A stretch of 64,000 nucleotides of DNA, from contig CALYLX010000082.1 of NCBI GenBank assembly GCA_944990035.1, positions 744,001-808,000 on the forward strand, written 5' to 3'. Shown one piece after another: positions 29,451 to 41,953 of the stretch; within the stretch, counting starts at the first letter, position 1; each line of letters starts with the position of its first letter. The notes under the pieces are model-generated. The model saw only the letters and a program-made list of their open reading frames with translations. It ran no database searches and was not told the DNA's origin. This DNA comes from Clitopilus passeckerianus (lineage: Eukaryota; Basidiomycota; Agaricomycetes; Agaricales; Entolomataceae). Both the position numbers and the translations under genes were made by a program.

Positions 29451-31680
29451 CGCTATTCTTATCGCCCAGGGGAATAAACTTTATCGTTCGCCACAACCGC
29501 TTTTATCAAATTCACGGATGACGATGATATCTCCTTTTTGGGTGTAGTGTTATCGTGTGCCAGTTCGCCCGAGCACTAAAGCCACCTGGCACGTTCAGAG
29601 ACTAGAGGATTGTGGGCCCGACGGTTTCGGCGCAGTTGGATAGATACCGGTAGAGTTGGCGTGAGTTTTTGAAGATAACGCTGTGGAGTGCGGGGAACTT
29701 GATGAAGCGGCTCGAGGCAGAAATGCGTTCTTAACTCGACAACACCGCAGGCCAAATTAAGGTTAGTCGAACACACTCCCCGTGATAACTGGGGTAGAAG
29801 AAGGCTGCTCGCCAGCCAACATTAAAGATGGTGGGGATACACAGCACGGTGGACAATGTGAGCGCAAATCACAAAGATAAGGCCGCCAGGTAGGTGGAGT
29901 TTGCACTTTCAGAGACGACCTGAGCGGGAAAATGGCTGTGCCTCGAGAAAGGACCGGTCTGCCGACCATGACCTGCCAAAATTCTATTCAGTACTTTGCT
30001 GACATACCGGAGCAAGTATCTGACCTTATCGCAGCCTGAGAACACTGGTTCTAGAACCTCAATGGAAAGCATGGATAAGGTTCTGACACCCATCTGTCAA
30101 GTTGCCGGGTCCGGCCAATCAGCCTCAGAATCTGTGGCAGTAGTTCACACGTGTAGCCGGCAGAGCTGGCAGAGGTCCAAAAAAGACCGACATTTATCTC
30201 TGCCATCCAGATCCAGGGGAAAGCTTGTTCAGGGAAGGGGTTGCATGTTTGAAGCTAGAAGTTGGCTTGCATGAGGTCAAAAACCCTCTACTACGCTGGT
30301 TGGCTGCAAGGTAGCTCGAAATTTTCGCAAATGTGGGCCCGGGCGTCTTGAAGATAAGAGAGAAGTAGGGAAGTGCAACTCCTGACTGATCGTGACCGTT
30401 GAACGCCGCCAAGTTTTGATTTTTTTGGTATCACGAAGCTATGCAATTCAGTTTCGTTTGCAGATGTGACAGAGCTGTGGACAACCATGATCAGCAGGTC
30501 TTCGTGACGCATGGGCGAACATTTCATACGTCTTCTCTGCATCTCGTCGAATTCTGAATCCATTACAACCATCGTTTCTTGATTCCGACGTCGTTTCTTG
30601 ATTCGAGACAGGGTCCATTGACTCAGAAGATATTACATTCTCGGAGGTAAATAAACCTGTAGCCGTCTCGTTGTGCGATACCTCGGAGGGTTAAGTGCCC
30701 TTGGGGAAACGTTCAGGTAAGATGTACGACCCGCAAAGATAACGCTGGCTGCAATGAACAAAGTTAGACTGATCGAAAAAAGAGTTCATGGCTGCATACC
30801 GAACAACTTGTCTTGGAGGACCCTGCTAGAGTCTAGACATACCGTTGAAAAGATATGATGAGGTCTTGGCTTGCAGCGTGTTCGTCTTTGCATAGTTCGA
30901 CAGGTTTGAAATTTCCCTGCAAGTCGACCGTGGTGGTGGTAGTGGTAAAGATAGCTGGTGAAAGACTTTGATTTGCCGAGGTCCTTTACGTACAATACCA
31001 CTCTCGTGTTGGTTCCCTGGGTGTCACAACTTCGATTCGACTTCAAGTTCCTCAAAGAAAAAACCCAGGCCAGCACGGATCTAAAAATAATTGATTGAAA
31101 TACAAATAAAGATACAATCTTTGCTCCAAAATTTAGTGTTTTTGGTAAATAACAGGGTCCACAGATAACCTCGACCTGTGAGATGTAAGTTAGAGTGATG
31201 AATCTAAGAAATGCCAATGCGAGTCAATACATTAAAAAAATACAAAGCGAGTACGACAGCAGAAGGATGCATAGGGTTAAAGAGAGACGGGTGCGATAAG
31301 ACACGAAGCGAAAAGGCAATAGATATGATACACCCAGATAAAGAAGAATAAATCAGGAAGACAAGAGTCCACGTGGCTGAAAATGAATGCAGGTATTGCG
31401 ATACAGCGGTGAGGGGATGATACAGTGAGATTGCAAAGAATGACGGGGAGCAGCTTAACGATGCTGCAAAAGTCCATATTAAATGAGTGTAAAGTGTTGG
31501 CACGAAGCCGTATAAACGAGCGTGAAAAAATCCAATCCGAATTCAGTCAAAGAGCGTTGAGTATTGAGCGTGTATCGCAGACACGGAATTTTCGGGTAAA
31601 CAAAATCTAGACCAAACGATAACCAAGGTCAATTGCGGGGCGACATATCAGGAAAAACAGAACATACCAACCAAGCCAAA
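29451..31680. other. Intergenic, 2.2 kb
   Basis: Only short frames. The hydrophobic minus frame at 31204-31503 and the frame at 30786-31217 have no splice, promoter or family support. It presumably holds the promoter of the gene at 29450 and the 3' UTR of the gene ending at 31681. Confidence 0.4.
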
Positions 31681-33976
31681 TCACATTCTCCCATATCCTC
31701 TCAAAGTTCGTAGCCCAAGAATTTGAGGATCGACATCCGAATCCCAGCCTTCATCATCAGCATCCCCCGAGTCTGATCCACTCCTTAGGCGTACACCCGC
31801 TCCCCGCCTCACAGGCCGACTCAAAAACGGCACTACCTGAGGACCGGCCACCGCTGCGGTCGCCATGAAAGTAGAGGTGGAAGTGGGTGTAATGGGGAAT
31901 GACGAGATCAACCCAGAGAGCCTCGGGTCTTCCGACTCATTCGACATGATTGACAGAGCAGACAAGCGCTTAACGGGATGACCACGTCCATAGCCTCCGC
32001 CATCGCCCTCCAAGTCAGAGTCCTCGAGAGGGGAGTCTCCCTCAACGTCAATGTTAATCAGCTCTCCACGTCTCTCCAGGGATAGCATAGACGCTGTTTC
32101 TTCGTCTACCTGTGCTGGTAACGGGGTAGGCGTGAATGCCCTAGGAGACACTCTTGGTCCGCGCGACGAAGAAGGGTTGAGCTGAGCAGGCCGCCCCTGA
32201 TTAGCATTGGGAGCTAAGAGCCTTGATGTGGTAGGAGGGGAATGTGGGCTGATTCTCGGAGGCGAAGTGCTCAATGTCACGTCCATAGACTTTGGCGACT
32301 CTCGGAGCACACTCGTATAGATCGGGGCAGGACGCTGTTGCTGAGGTTGTTGAGTATGTTGAGCATGCGCTGCGTATCCCATATTCGTCCTTCCTTGTCC
32401 TCTTCCGCTGCCGCTGCCGCCCATCTCTCGGTTCTGCCTCTCCCAAAGCGCCAATAACGCAGGTGATGGTTTCTTGTTCACCGCCTTCCCCTTCTGATCC
32501 TCGTCCACTTTCCTCCCGCTCGCATTCATCTCCGAGCTCGGAGGAACGGGAGAGATCGCGCCCGTAAGCAGGAGCGACGACGTCGGGGCTGGAAGTAGCG
32601 CAAATGCATGTGTATTCAGATTTGATTCCACCACATCTGCATCTTTAATCACCGCAGGCGATGATGTTGGATTTAGAGAGGATCGACCAGTGGGTTCCAG
32701 GGAGCTGGCGTAGGCACTAGCGCCAGTGCCAGTGCCAGCACTAGTCGTCGTGATATGACTTTGAGCGGGTGCAAGTGTTGATGCTGAAAATGATGGACCA
32801 GTCCCAACGAGGTACGCAAGCTCACTCGACTCGTTGGAATAAGCCGAGCCAGAGGACGATGCCGAATTTGTCCTCGTCTTCGACTTCATATCAGGTGAAG
32901 CAGGGAGCCGCATATCCGGTGGAGGACCAGGAGACACAGGACTTCTAGGGGCCGGGTTTGGGGAAGTCGGTCTTGATTGAGGTCTTCGTCTAGGTGGAGA
33001 CCTAGACACCCTCGCAAGCCGATGTGAGCTCATTAGTATATCTTCGGGTGAAGACGGATATCTATGTTGGTATGTCTGCCTCCCGGATCTGAGCCCAGTG
33101 GCGGGTGAGGTGGAAGGTCTTTTAGGGATGGGGATAGGGTTTGTTGAAGAGGGGTTGTTGGGATGTGATGAGGAGGCGGGGGAAAAGGAGGCGCGGAAGG
33201 TAGATGGTGGTGCAGTGAGGGGAGGGGAAGGTAACGGTGCTGTAGGTGGTGGTGGTGGTGGCATCTTTGGCATTGGTGGTATCTTGACCCTTGAGCTAGA
33301 AGCTGAATATAATGACGGGGTCGGAGACGGAAGTGCCGGTGAGGTTGAAGGCCTGCGAGCAGAAGGAGTAGACGTCCCAAGTTTTGAGCTACCTTTAGCA
33401 GGAGCTACAAAACACCCCGTATCAGCATACTTTTCTCGCCTAATTCATCACTAAAAGCTTACCATTAACAAAGTCAGCCCACGCCTTCGAGCTCATATCC
33501 GCCCCTCCCTCAAAATACTCCTCCAACTCCTTTCTCAACAACGCTCTGCCCTCACTCGATCCCGAGCTTGAAGTTGAAGCACCAGATGACCCAGAAGAGG
33601 ACGACGCAGACGACTGCACAGGCGTCAACAACCCCCCAGCACCCGCAGATATCGTCGACACAGTCCTCGCAGTAATCGTCGACGCAGTAGAACTCGAGTA
33701 CCTCCTCCCATCTCCACTCCCCGTCGTCATAATCGACGCCTCCTCTACAGCAATACTCGGCACCACACTCGAGCTGCTCAGGATAGAGCTTCGTTCAGCG
33801 AAATCATTGACAGAGGCTGAGATACTAGGTCTCCATTTCGATCTTTGCTTCTCCTTCTCCTTGCCTTTGGCGCTGGTGTTGTCTTTGGATTTGTCTTTGG
33901 GTCGCTTAGGCCCACCCTCGAGTGAGGAAACATTGTGCAGTGCGAGTGTTACTGCGAAATGGTCCTTTCGCACCAT
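31681..33976 (-). CDS. Long Ser/Pro-rich disordered protein with acidic SDVDP tail (third member)
   Basis: Two exons on the minus strand, 33976-33463 and 33404-31681, coding 745 residues. The 58-base intron has GTAAGC..TTTTGTAG. The start MVRKDHFAVTLALHNVSSLEGG is hydrophobic and basic, and not a clear signal peptide. A basic Lys-rich segment, Ser-rich runs and a short helical segment follow (RALLRKELEEYFEGGADMSSKAWADFVNG at about 143-171). The rest is Pro/Ser-rich disorder with poly-Pro (KMPPPPPPTAPLP) and several SPPR-like sites. Near the end, RGAGVRLRSGSDSGDADDEGWDSDVDPQ parallels the acidic tails of the genes at 24286 and 27697, so it may be a distant relative. It lacks the GGGRR motif. 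Function unknown. Confidence 0.8.
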
Positions 33977-35224
33977 AGTTCTTCGCGATAACGATGACGA
34001 GTCGGTTGGGGTTGGCGAAGTATGATGGCTACCTCACTTCGATAATCCTAATCCAAGCGAAGTGTTGCAGATACTCGTGGGTCCAGTCGAGGTGAAGAGT
34101 AAGTGTGTGTGTTGATAGAAGCCCGCTCGAAGTTGTCGGATCCACTCGGGGACGGAGAAGATGATGCTATTTTCTCCCTTGTCCTCGCCTTTTTTCTCCT
34201 TTTCTCTCCTCAAGTTTCAACCCACCCAATCGCAAACGTGCCACTGCCAACAGGTGCAACCCCACCCACTAGCAGCCTGATTCCTCGGACACTGGAATGA
34301 TATATCCGGCCTCTCCCAAATATGGAACTTCTGGAAGGTGGCACGTTCGTCGGAGCTTTTCACCCGATATACGTTGGTGGCTAGTCGCAAATGGATAGAG
34401 TGGATGGCACGGTGCCGGCGGAATGTGCGGGCTTTGTGCTTGAGTCGCTGTCGTTGCTGGCGGTGGCGGAAATAGACCTCAGGGTGTTGACAGAGGCACA
34501 GAGACTATATATCCACACCACGGCTGGGCGCTCCGAGATCCTCTTGTGAAGTTTTATGAACGATCGGTCCGTTCCCGAGCTTGCAGAGACGCGCCAGGAG
34601 GATGGATTGGCAGTGTAGCTGTATTCCACATCGTGATAGAGGAACAACTGGCGCTTGGCTGAGGTAGATTCGAGTGGGTCATCATTGAATAGAATCGTCA
34701 AGGCGAGATATCTTGATTGTCAGGAACTTCGAGAGGGAAGGGCTTGGGGGAGGAAGGGGAGCCAATGGAACGAGACACGTTCGACCCTGGAACTTAAAGA
34801 CCTGATAGACGCTCAGAGCCAATATCATGTAAACGCTCAAAAATCAATCCAACATACGGTGCAGTACAATCGTGGTTCAATACCAATGTCCCTGCCTGTT
34901 AATCCGTGATGTCTCCCAATACCGTGTCGATACCATGTCGAGGTTGATTGTAAGGAACTCCAAGTCCAAGTGGCGAGGGAGGAGGGATCCAATGGAAGGA
35001 ACCACGTTCGACTCTGAACCCCCTGCTCTCCTGAGCCAGCTGATAGCCACCCAGCGCATCCTTATCTCTCGTCACAATCTCCAACGCCCACTGAAAAAGA
35101 CCAGTCAAACACCATTCCACATCTAGAAAATAAAATTACAACAATAAATTTAACTTACATGTACATCCTCTAGCCTCTAATATTACACTACCCTCCTCTC
35201 CCTCTCGTCCTTCTTCACCCTAGC
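33977..35224. other. Intergenic with a diverged direct repeat
   Basis: No gene supported. Two related segments (34715-34820 and 34946-35060) share GATTGT-AGGAACT-C-AG, then a purine-rich stretch, CCAATGGAA, and A-CACGTTCGA-CCTG-like text. Confidence 0.45.
34715..35060 (+). repeat. Pair of diverged direct repeats, about 105-115 bases each
   Basis: Unit 1 is 34715-34820 and unit 2 is 34946-35060. Shared blocks in the same order: GATTGT(C/A)AGGAACT, GGAGGA, CCAATGGAA, CACGTTCGAC and CTGATAG. Non-coding as far as I can see. Confidence 0.5.
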
Positions 35225-38200
35225 CTAAAAAGCAACCCCCCTCTCCCTCCCAACCTGTACTTCCTTCGGCGGCACAGGCGGCGGCACCTCTCCTCCCCAC
35301 CCTCCAATCTCTCCATTCGGGATGTCAGAAGCACCAGACTTCGCCCAGGCTCTGAACCGTTCCCTAAGACCTCCTGCTGCTGACTTAGGTCTTGACTTTA
35401 TCGTTGCTGTATTACTCGGCATGGCGGGGAGGGCGAGTTGTGGTTGCGGTGATGGTTGTGGTGAAAGTTGAGATGGATGGTGTAGTTGCGGTGCTGCAGA
35501 TGCCGGCGGCAAGTGGTCGAGCTGTATTTGGGTAGGGACGAACGAACTCGCAAGCGGCGACCTATTCAAAAACTGCTGCTGCTGCGCTAACATAGGCGGC
35601 GGCGACAGCATCGGACTCCCCACAGGCGAACTCATCGCACTCGAACTCCCAGCATACTGCACCATCGGGCTCGCAGGCGGTGGGCCAGTACTCCTCCCTC
35701 CTCCTCCAAGAGCTCCTCCTCCTAGTCTATCTCCTCCAGCACCACCAACCACAGCCTTATCCAACCTCAACACACTCTCACTCCGACTCCCCCTCAACCC
35801 CAACATAGTCGAGAATTTCTTCTTTTTCGTGGGGGTTTTGTGGACCTCACGGTGCGCGTTGGGGGAGTCGGGGTTGGGGCTGATTCGGATGTGTGGGCCA
35901 CTGGCTGAAGGGATGGGTGGGGTATACGGGGACTGGCGTTGACTCGGATACTGCGCGTACTGAGGCTGGTGCTGAGGATGTTGAGGTTGAGATTGAGGCT
36001 CGAGCAACCCAAACTCCTGCCCAACAGGACTCGGCAGCAGCGGTGAGGCAGAAGACGAAAGCGAGAGCGGTAATGGGGAGGAAGCAGCGTTAGATGGAGG
36101 AGGCACAGGCGCAGGCCCCAACGGAACAGGTGGAATCTCGACCTCCCTCTGCGTCCCGTTGACTGCGAAGCGCATTTTTGTGGGTGAGCGGGGTGGGGAT
36201 GTTAGGCCTGAACGGGGTGTTGACGACATAGATGTTATTGAAGATGACGAGGGGATAGAGGCAATAGAGGTAACGGTGGAAAGGGGAGGGAGGAAAGGGA
36301 AGGCTGGTCTGCTTGATGACGAGGTTGAAGTCGCGGAAGAACCTAGGCATTAGTCGTCAGTCAGTCAATTTTTGGCCAAAATGCGTTAAACCGAACAAAG
36401 TACTAACCATGTGCGAGACCGAGACCTGAAACACCCCCATCTTCAGGATTAACCTCTCCTCCCTCTCCTTTAGGCTCTCCCTTAGAGTTCACATGGCGGT
36501 GGCGTCCACCCTCCAAATGTATTTCTCCCTCATCCGAATACGCCGGAACCTCCCCACTAGGCCTAGGACTCATCCCAGCAGGCATAGCAGTCGCCTCGCT
36601 GCTCACAGACACGGGGCTCATTGGTGTTGAGGTTCCAGTCCCAGGGGGGAAGGTAGGTGAGGTGGGTGAGTAGAGCGGACTCGCGCGGTGGTGGTGGTCG
36701 AAGGAGGGTTTTGAAGGCGATCCCAGTGGCGACATGGGAGGGGAGGAAAAAGACTTCTTCGGCACCGGCGGAGGAGGTGGTGAAGACGAAGGTGAGTTCC
36801 TCGACACCGAAGCAGAGGTAGGGAAATCAGGTGTAGGCGGCGTAGCCGGAACACTCTCCAACTGAACCGCAGACCTCATATTCGGATGTGACGCAGCCGG
36901 GTTGAGCGATAATCTCGAAATGAACGACGCCAATCGTTTCCTCTTGCTGACCGTCTCAACTGGATGAGGAGGATAAGCGACGACGACGTCCTTGTACTCT
37001 CTCGCAGCTTCTGCGATGGCAGCAGATATGAACGTCCCCTCAGTTCGCCCGAACGAGCTTGACGCTCTTTTCCTCGGTGGCGCTGGTGGTGGTGGACCTG
37101 CTTCCTGTCCTTGTAGCTTGAGCATAGCCTTCTTGAACGCCTTCCTCCCCTTCTCCTCTCTCTCCTCCTCCTCCCTTTCTCTAAGCCCACTAACGAACGG
37201 CACCAAACTACTCCTCCTACTCCTCCTATTCTTCTCCTTCCCGCTCGCTAGCTGAACAGACACCGTAGGCGCCCTATTGAGCGGCATAGGATACTCGCTC
37301 GGCTCTTCAGATGGTTTCGGTGCAGGTGGGAGTGGGAGGTGCAATGGGAGTGTATGCGTATGGGTAGACGCCCCAAAAGCAGGTGTAGAAGGCGGAACGG
37401 AAGGGAACTCGATCATAGAAGACGAGGTACTCCATCTCGATCGAAGCTTCTTCTCTTTCGCCTTCTTCTCTTTCTCTTCACTTCCAACGCCAATGACATC
37501 ACCACTAACCTCCCCACTACTCCCACTACTCCCAGAACTCTCCCGTGCAGAGAACGCAAACGACGGTGCATACGGCGACGTCTCCGGACTCGACGCCTGT
37601 GTCTGTGTGTCCAACATCGATGTCGGCGGTGTCCGAGTCGAGAGTCCAGGCCCACCAGGTCCGATGTACAAACTTGACAATGGTCGATCCGCGGACATCC
37701 CTTGCCCCATCCCTTCTACACCAGCTTCTGTCAACCGAACCACAACCTCCGGTCCCAAAAACGCCGATCCAATCCTATGATGCGCCTGCGCCATCCCACT
37801 ACTATCTCTTTCTCTTTCCGGGTTGGGAACATAGATGGTCTTCGTATTCCCCGCCTCCCCTAACATCATCTCCTCCTCGCCGCCTAACATCCCTTCTATA
37901 TTCTCCCTCAGAACTCCCTCCAGCCCTAAATCAACAACACTCCCCCGAGGCGAGCTGAGTGTATAATCCAACACTGACAAGTCGCTCTCGTCGCTGATGT
38001 AGACTGCGTTGCGGACGCTCTGGCCTTCGGAGGAGAGGGACATTGAGAGGGAGTGCATCGAGGCTGAGGCGGAGATGGATGGGGAGAGGGAGGGGCCTCT
38101 TGAATGCTGGTGGGCGTGGTGTAGAGTAGCGAGGTTAGACAGGTTACTGAGGTTCGAAGACGACCCAGACCGGGATGGGGAAGACGGAGAGGGGGAGGAA

Positions 38201-39329
38201 GGTGTTAAGCACGGACTCGGACTCGGTTGTGTACTCCCCCTCCTACTCGTACCTCCCACAAATTCCGAGATAGTCCCAATGGAGGATATTGAAGCTATAG
38301 ACCCTATAGACGGACAAGCCCCGTGAACTCCAAACCCCTCACTTGCACCCGTACTCGAACTCGTTCGGATGGGGGAGGAGGGGAGGGGGATACTTTGCGG
38401 AGATGCTGGGACTTGGACCGTAGGTGAAATGTAACCAGATTGATAGTCGGTAGCAGTGGTAGGCTGACTCTGACTCTGACCAATCTGGGAAGGGTTCCTG
38501 GATAACGGGGGCAACGTCGCCCTCTTCCGCTTCTGCAGCTGTGGTATCACGCTCGGAGGTAGAGGGAGGGGGAGTTCTTGCGACGGGTTGTGTGAGTGGT
38601 TCCTTGAGTGCGTTAGCGAGTGTGTTAGAGATAGGGGTGAGGGGGAGAATGGTTCGAACGTCCCAGGCGACAGCGGAGGTATCGACGGCGTTGACGCCGT
38701 TTGAGGTGTAGAGGTAGGTAGCGGTAGAGGTGACGCAGCTGCTGAAGGTTCAGAGATTTCTTGTTCTTCAACCGTCGAGGGTAACGCCACTCCCGACGTC
38801 GGAATCGAATGCGTAGAGTGTATAGAATGCAAGCTATGTATCGACTGCCCGTGAATATGCGAGCCTCGGTGGTGTCGTAGAGCCAGGGGGTGGGCTTGGA
38901 GGTCGGCTGCTGTTAGGGATATTCGGTTGTCTTGGGCCTATTATAAAACTCGTTGAATACACCCGCGTTAAAAGTGAGAAGAGAATAGTGACAACTCACA
39001 CCAACAGGTAAATCCCTCTCATATCCCTCACCGGGAAACAACAGCGGGTTCGAGGTGTCAAAGTCGCCTTCCCACCCCAGCAGGGGGGAGTCGCCTCTCA
39101 TTTGTTCCCCTTCACATTCCTTGGCTAGGACATCTTCCTTGGCCGGTTCACACGAATCTTGGTTGTGAATACGATGGAGGTCAGCATCTTGAGGGTGATG
39201 TTCTTTGGAGTTGGTATGACTGTGACTGTGGATAATGGGAGAGCCGGCGCGTGTGCTTGGGCCTGGTGTGTATGGCTCTAGGGAGGAGAAGAGGGAGGAG
39301 GAGGATGAGGATGAGGAGAGGGACAGCAT
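35225..39329 (-). CDS. Very long Ser/Pro-rich disordered protein, 1325 residues
   Basis: Three exons on the minus strand: 39329-39000, 38937-36408 and 36342-35225 (3978 bases). Introns have GTGAGT..ATAG and GTTAGT..CCTAG. The N-terminal exon has a poly-Ser start (MLSLSSSSSSSSLFSS) and an acidic-aromatic segment (PLLFPGEGYERDLPVG). The large middle exon is mostly Ser/Pro with a few more ordered segments: NAVYISDESDLSVLDYTLSS, TKTIYVPNPERERD, EREEEEREEKGRKAFKKAMLKLQ and KRKRLASFISRLSLNPAAS. Near its end is EIHLEGGRHRHVNSKG, which recalls the GGGRRHVK motif of the genes at 24286 and 27697. The last exon includes KKKFSTMLGLRGSRSESVLRLD and ends REVGVAF-like (GRERGVAF). No known domain. Probably a disordered scaffold, which is inference. 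Confidence 0.8.
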
Positions 39330-41457
39330 CGCGGTTGGGTGGAGCGCGTCTTGGTGTAGTAATAGTGTCTTCGCCCGTCCAGTGTCGGTGTCGACGGGTG
39401 TGTAGAGTGGATAGTGGGTGGTAAAGCGCGTCTTCTAGGATCGTCTCCGCCCCCGTAGCCCGTCGTACAAGTCGAAGCCCAACTCTAACTTTCTAAGCAG
39501 ACAGGCCTCCGTAGTCCGTAGTCGTGTCCCTTCAGACGTAAGAAAAAGGTGCCGGTGAACGCGTTCTACTCTCCGTCGCAGAGCGTAGAGGCGCAGTCGC
39601 AGTAGCGGATAAACAGAAAAAGTACGAAGCGAGACGCAGAAACCCTCGTTAAGTCCCATCCCACGGGAATAATATACCCTACCCCGTGCGCGTGCGCCCT
39701 CTTTTCCACTCTCTGGGCGTAATTCTCGCCAAAAAATTCCCGAAACCGTCGTTAACGAGCATTCCCATGGAGGAGATCACATCGGGGGAAGTACGAGATG
39801 ACAGGGTTAGGGAGATTTTGAGATTTCGGATGAGGCTAGCCGAGGTAAGACGGGGAAGGGGATGAGCCCCGTTTGGGAAGGGGACCCGGGGTATCCCGTA
39901 GCCGACTTGGGAGAGGGAAGGGAATCCTGGGATTTCTACGCCTGGGACGCGCTTTTCGGAAGGTGGTCAGGAGCTCGCTTCTACTCTCCTGTGGATTAGA
40001 CAACGGAGCTACCACTACTACTCTACGTGCTACGCCAAATAACATGGTATTGGCCTTTGAGAATACGGGAGCGGAAACAGAGTATGCCAACACCGGCGAC
40101 CTAATTCGTGGCGTCAGAGCGACTTCGCGAACTTGAATTTGTCCAGGTCGTGAATCTCATGTTATGTTCTTCTCCTCCGTGTTCTTCACAGAAGTTCCAG
40201 TACAGTCCAGAAGCAACTTAAGGTATGCTAACGACGAGATCTTTAGATGATTGTCAGTGGGAGAAGATTCAAATATTCAGATCTTGTCAACAGGGGCTAC
40301 TGCCATGGCTGCTTTAGTTTTGTCTCCGCTCATCGCGTCGCGTCGAGTTCAGTTCGCCGTTCACCGATCCAATGTTCACGTTCACCGTTGTGAGTCAGTA
40401 CGGGCCATGGCCATGGCCATGACGGCGATCACTACAAAACACGAGCATGTCCACAGAGGCCAGAAGCACTGACGGGGACCCGACGGATACAAAGCAACCG
40501 GTCAGCGGGCTAAATTCGATTTGCCTCCAGGCCGAATAAGCGCCCTGTCAGACTGTGCGTATGTTCAATATATTCAACCCTTCCCCAGCTTCCCCGAACT
40601 TCAAAGCTGAAGCGATATCTCGTTTGAATACACATTCAATTCCTCGTGACGTTTGAGAATTGAGTCCCTTTGACTCTGCGATGGCCCGTGGCCAACTTGA
40701 CCGACACGATGCTGCCTCATGCTTGATCGACGACGGGAATCTTCTACTAGCGGCATCTACTCCCTAAATTCTTGATCTCCTATTCCCGACATCCTAGCCT
40801 CAAGGCGTCGGGTCAACACCTGAATCAAGCGCTGAACGCTGAACACGAGTCTCGTAAAACGTACGCATCCGTACGCATCAAGACTCGGATTCAATTGAAG
40901 AGAAAACATGCCGCGGCGGTGGCGGGCCAAGACGCGCTATCCCAGCCCTCTTTACCTACTCCCTACCTATTCATGACTATCAACCGGCGCGTTTCTTGAA
41001 TCATCAGCCCTATCTCCCCAATTGAACGTATCCCTATCCCTATCCCGTTCATACCCTCTAATTCCCTAATTCCCAGCTAATTCCCATAATCCCAACTAAT
41101 TCCCTATTTCACGCCGATTCCAAGTCTGCTCCGTGGCCATGAGGCATTGAGGACACGTTTTTTTGGTGGGATCAGGCTTCTAGTCGAGGCCACTGAGATT
41201 GGCAGCCTGTGGCCTCAGGGCCCGCTGGGGTTGGAGATTGTGTGTCGGGGAGATTGGTTGGGTGGGATCATAGTGGAAACAAGGTGGAAACACTGCCATG
41301 ATCACTTGAAAGTGGAAGTTGGAAGTGCTTGGATTCAGGACGAGTCAGCTATGATGTATATGATGTGCAAGATCGTCATAGCTTAATTAAAGACTATTCA
41401 GTTCTCACTCGACGGATCTGCCTCGAGGCCTGAAGAAGCCTGAAGAAGCCTGGTTGT

Positions 41458-41953
41458 AGAATTCCTCACCCTCGGAAGCGCCCGTTCGTTCAAAGTTCTC
41501 TCACCGGTATGTTTTGGTTAGCCTACATGATGATCTTCTTCCGTTCTTTCTTCTCCTTCCACGGAATCTCTGCTTGGATATTTCTGGGCAACTTTGACAG
41601 GTTTGGGGATATGACGACGATCTTGGGTATCTCTTCCTCTTCGACTTTCGGCTACTTCCACCTCCACAGCTCTAGCAAGGCCTTCTTCAAAATTTGAGAG
41701 ATCTCTGGGCTTCGCCGGAATCTTGCAAGGCAACAGACCCTATCGGTATGTCCTCTGTCTTTCCAGTTCCGAACTCTATATAATGCATCTTGGATGGATA
41801 TAAGCCTGGGGAAAGGGCTGAAGGTGGACGTCATCCTATTGACTTATCATCTATGATCGACATAAGAAAAGCTTGGACCGATAGCCCGAGAATTCCTCAG
41901 CCTCGGAAGCGGCCGCTTATCTTTCCCTCACCAGTACGTTTTGGTTAGCATAT
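41458..41953 (+). repeat. Diverged direct repeat pair
   Basis: 41458-41526 and 41889-41953 share AGAATTCCTCA-CCTCGGAAGCG-CCG, then CTCACC-GTA-GTTTTGGTTAGC, about 430 bases apart. Non-coding. Possibly remnants of a local duplication. Confidence 0.6.

Noticed and set aside
30786..31503. Minus-strand frames of 143 and 99 codons, the latter hydrophobic
   Set aside because: They lie in the region 3' of the disordered gene ending at 31681, with no TATA box, splice support or family features.
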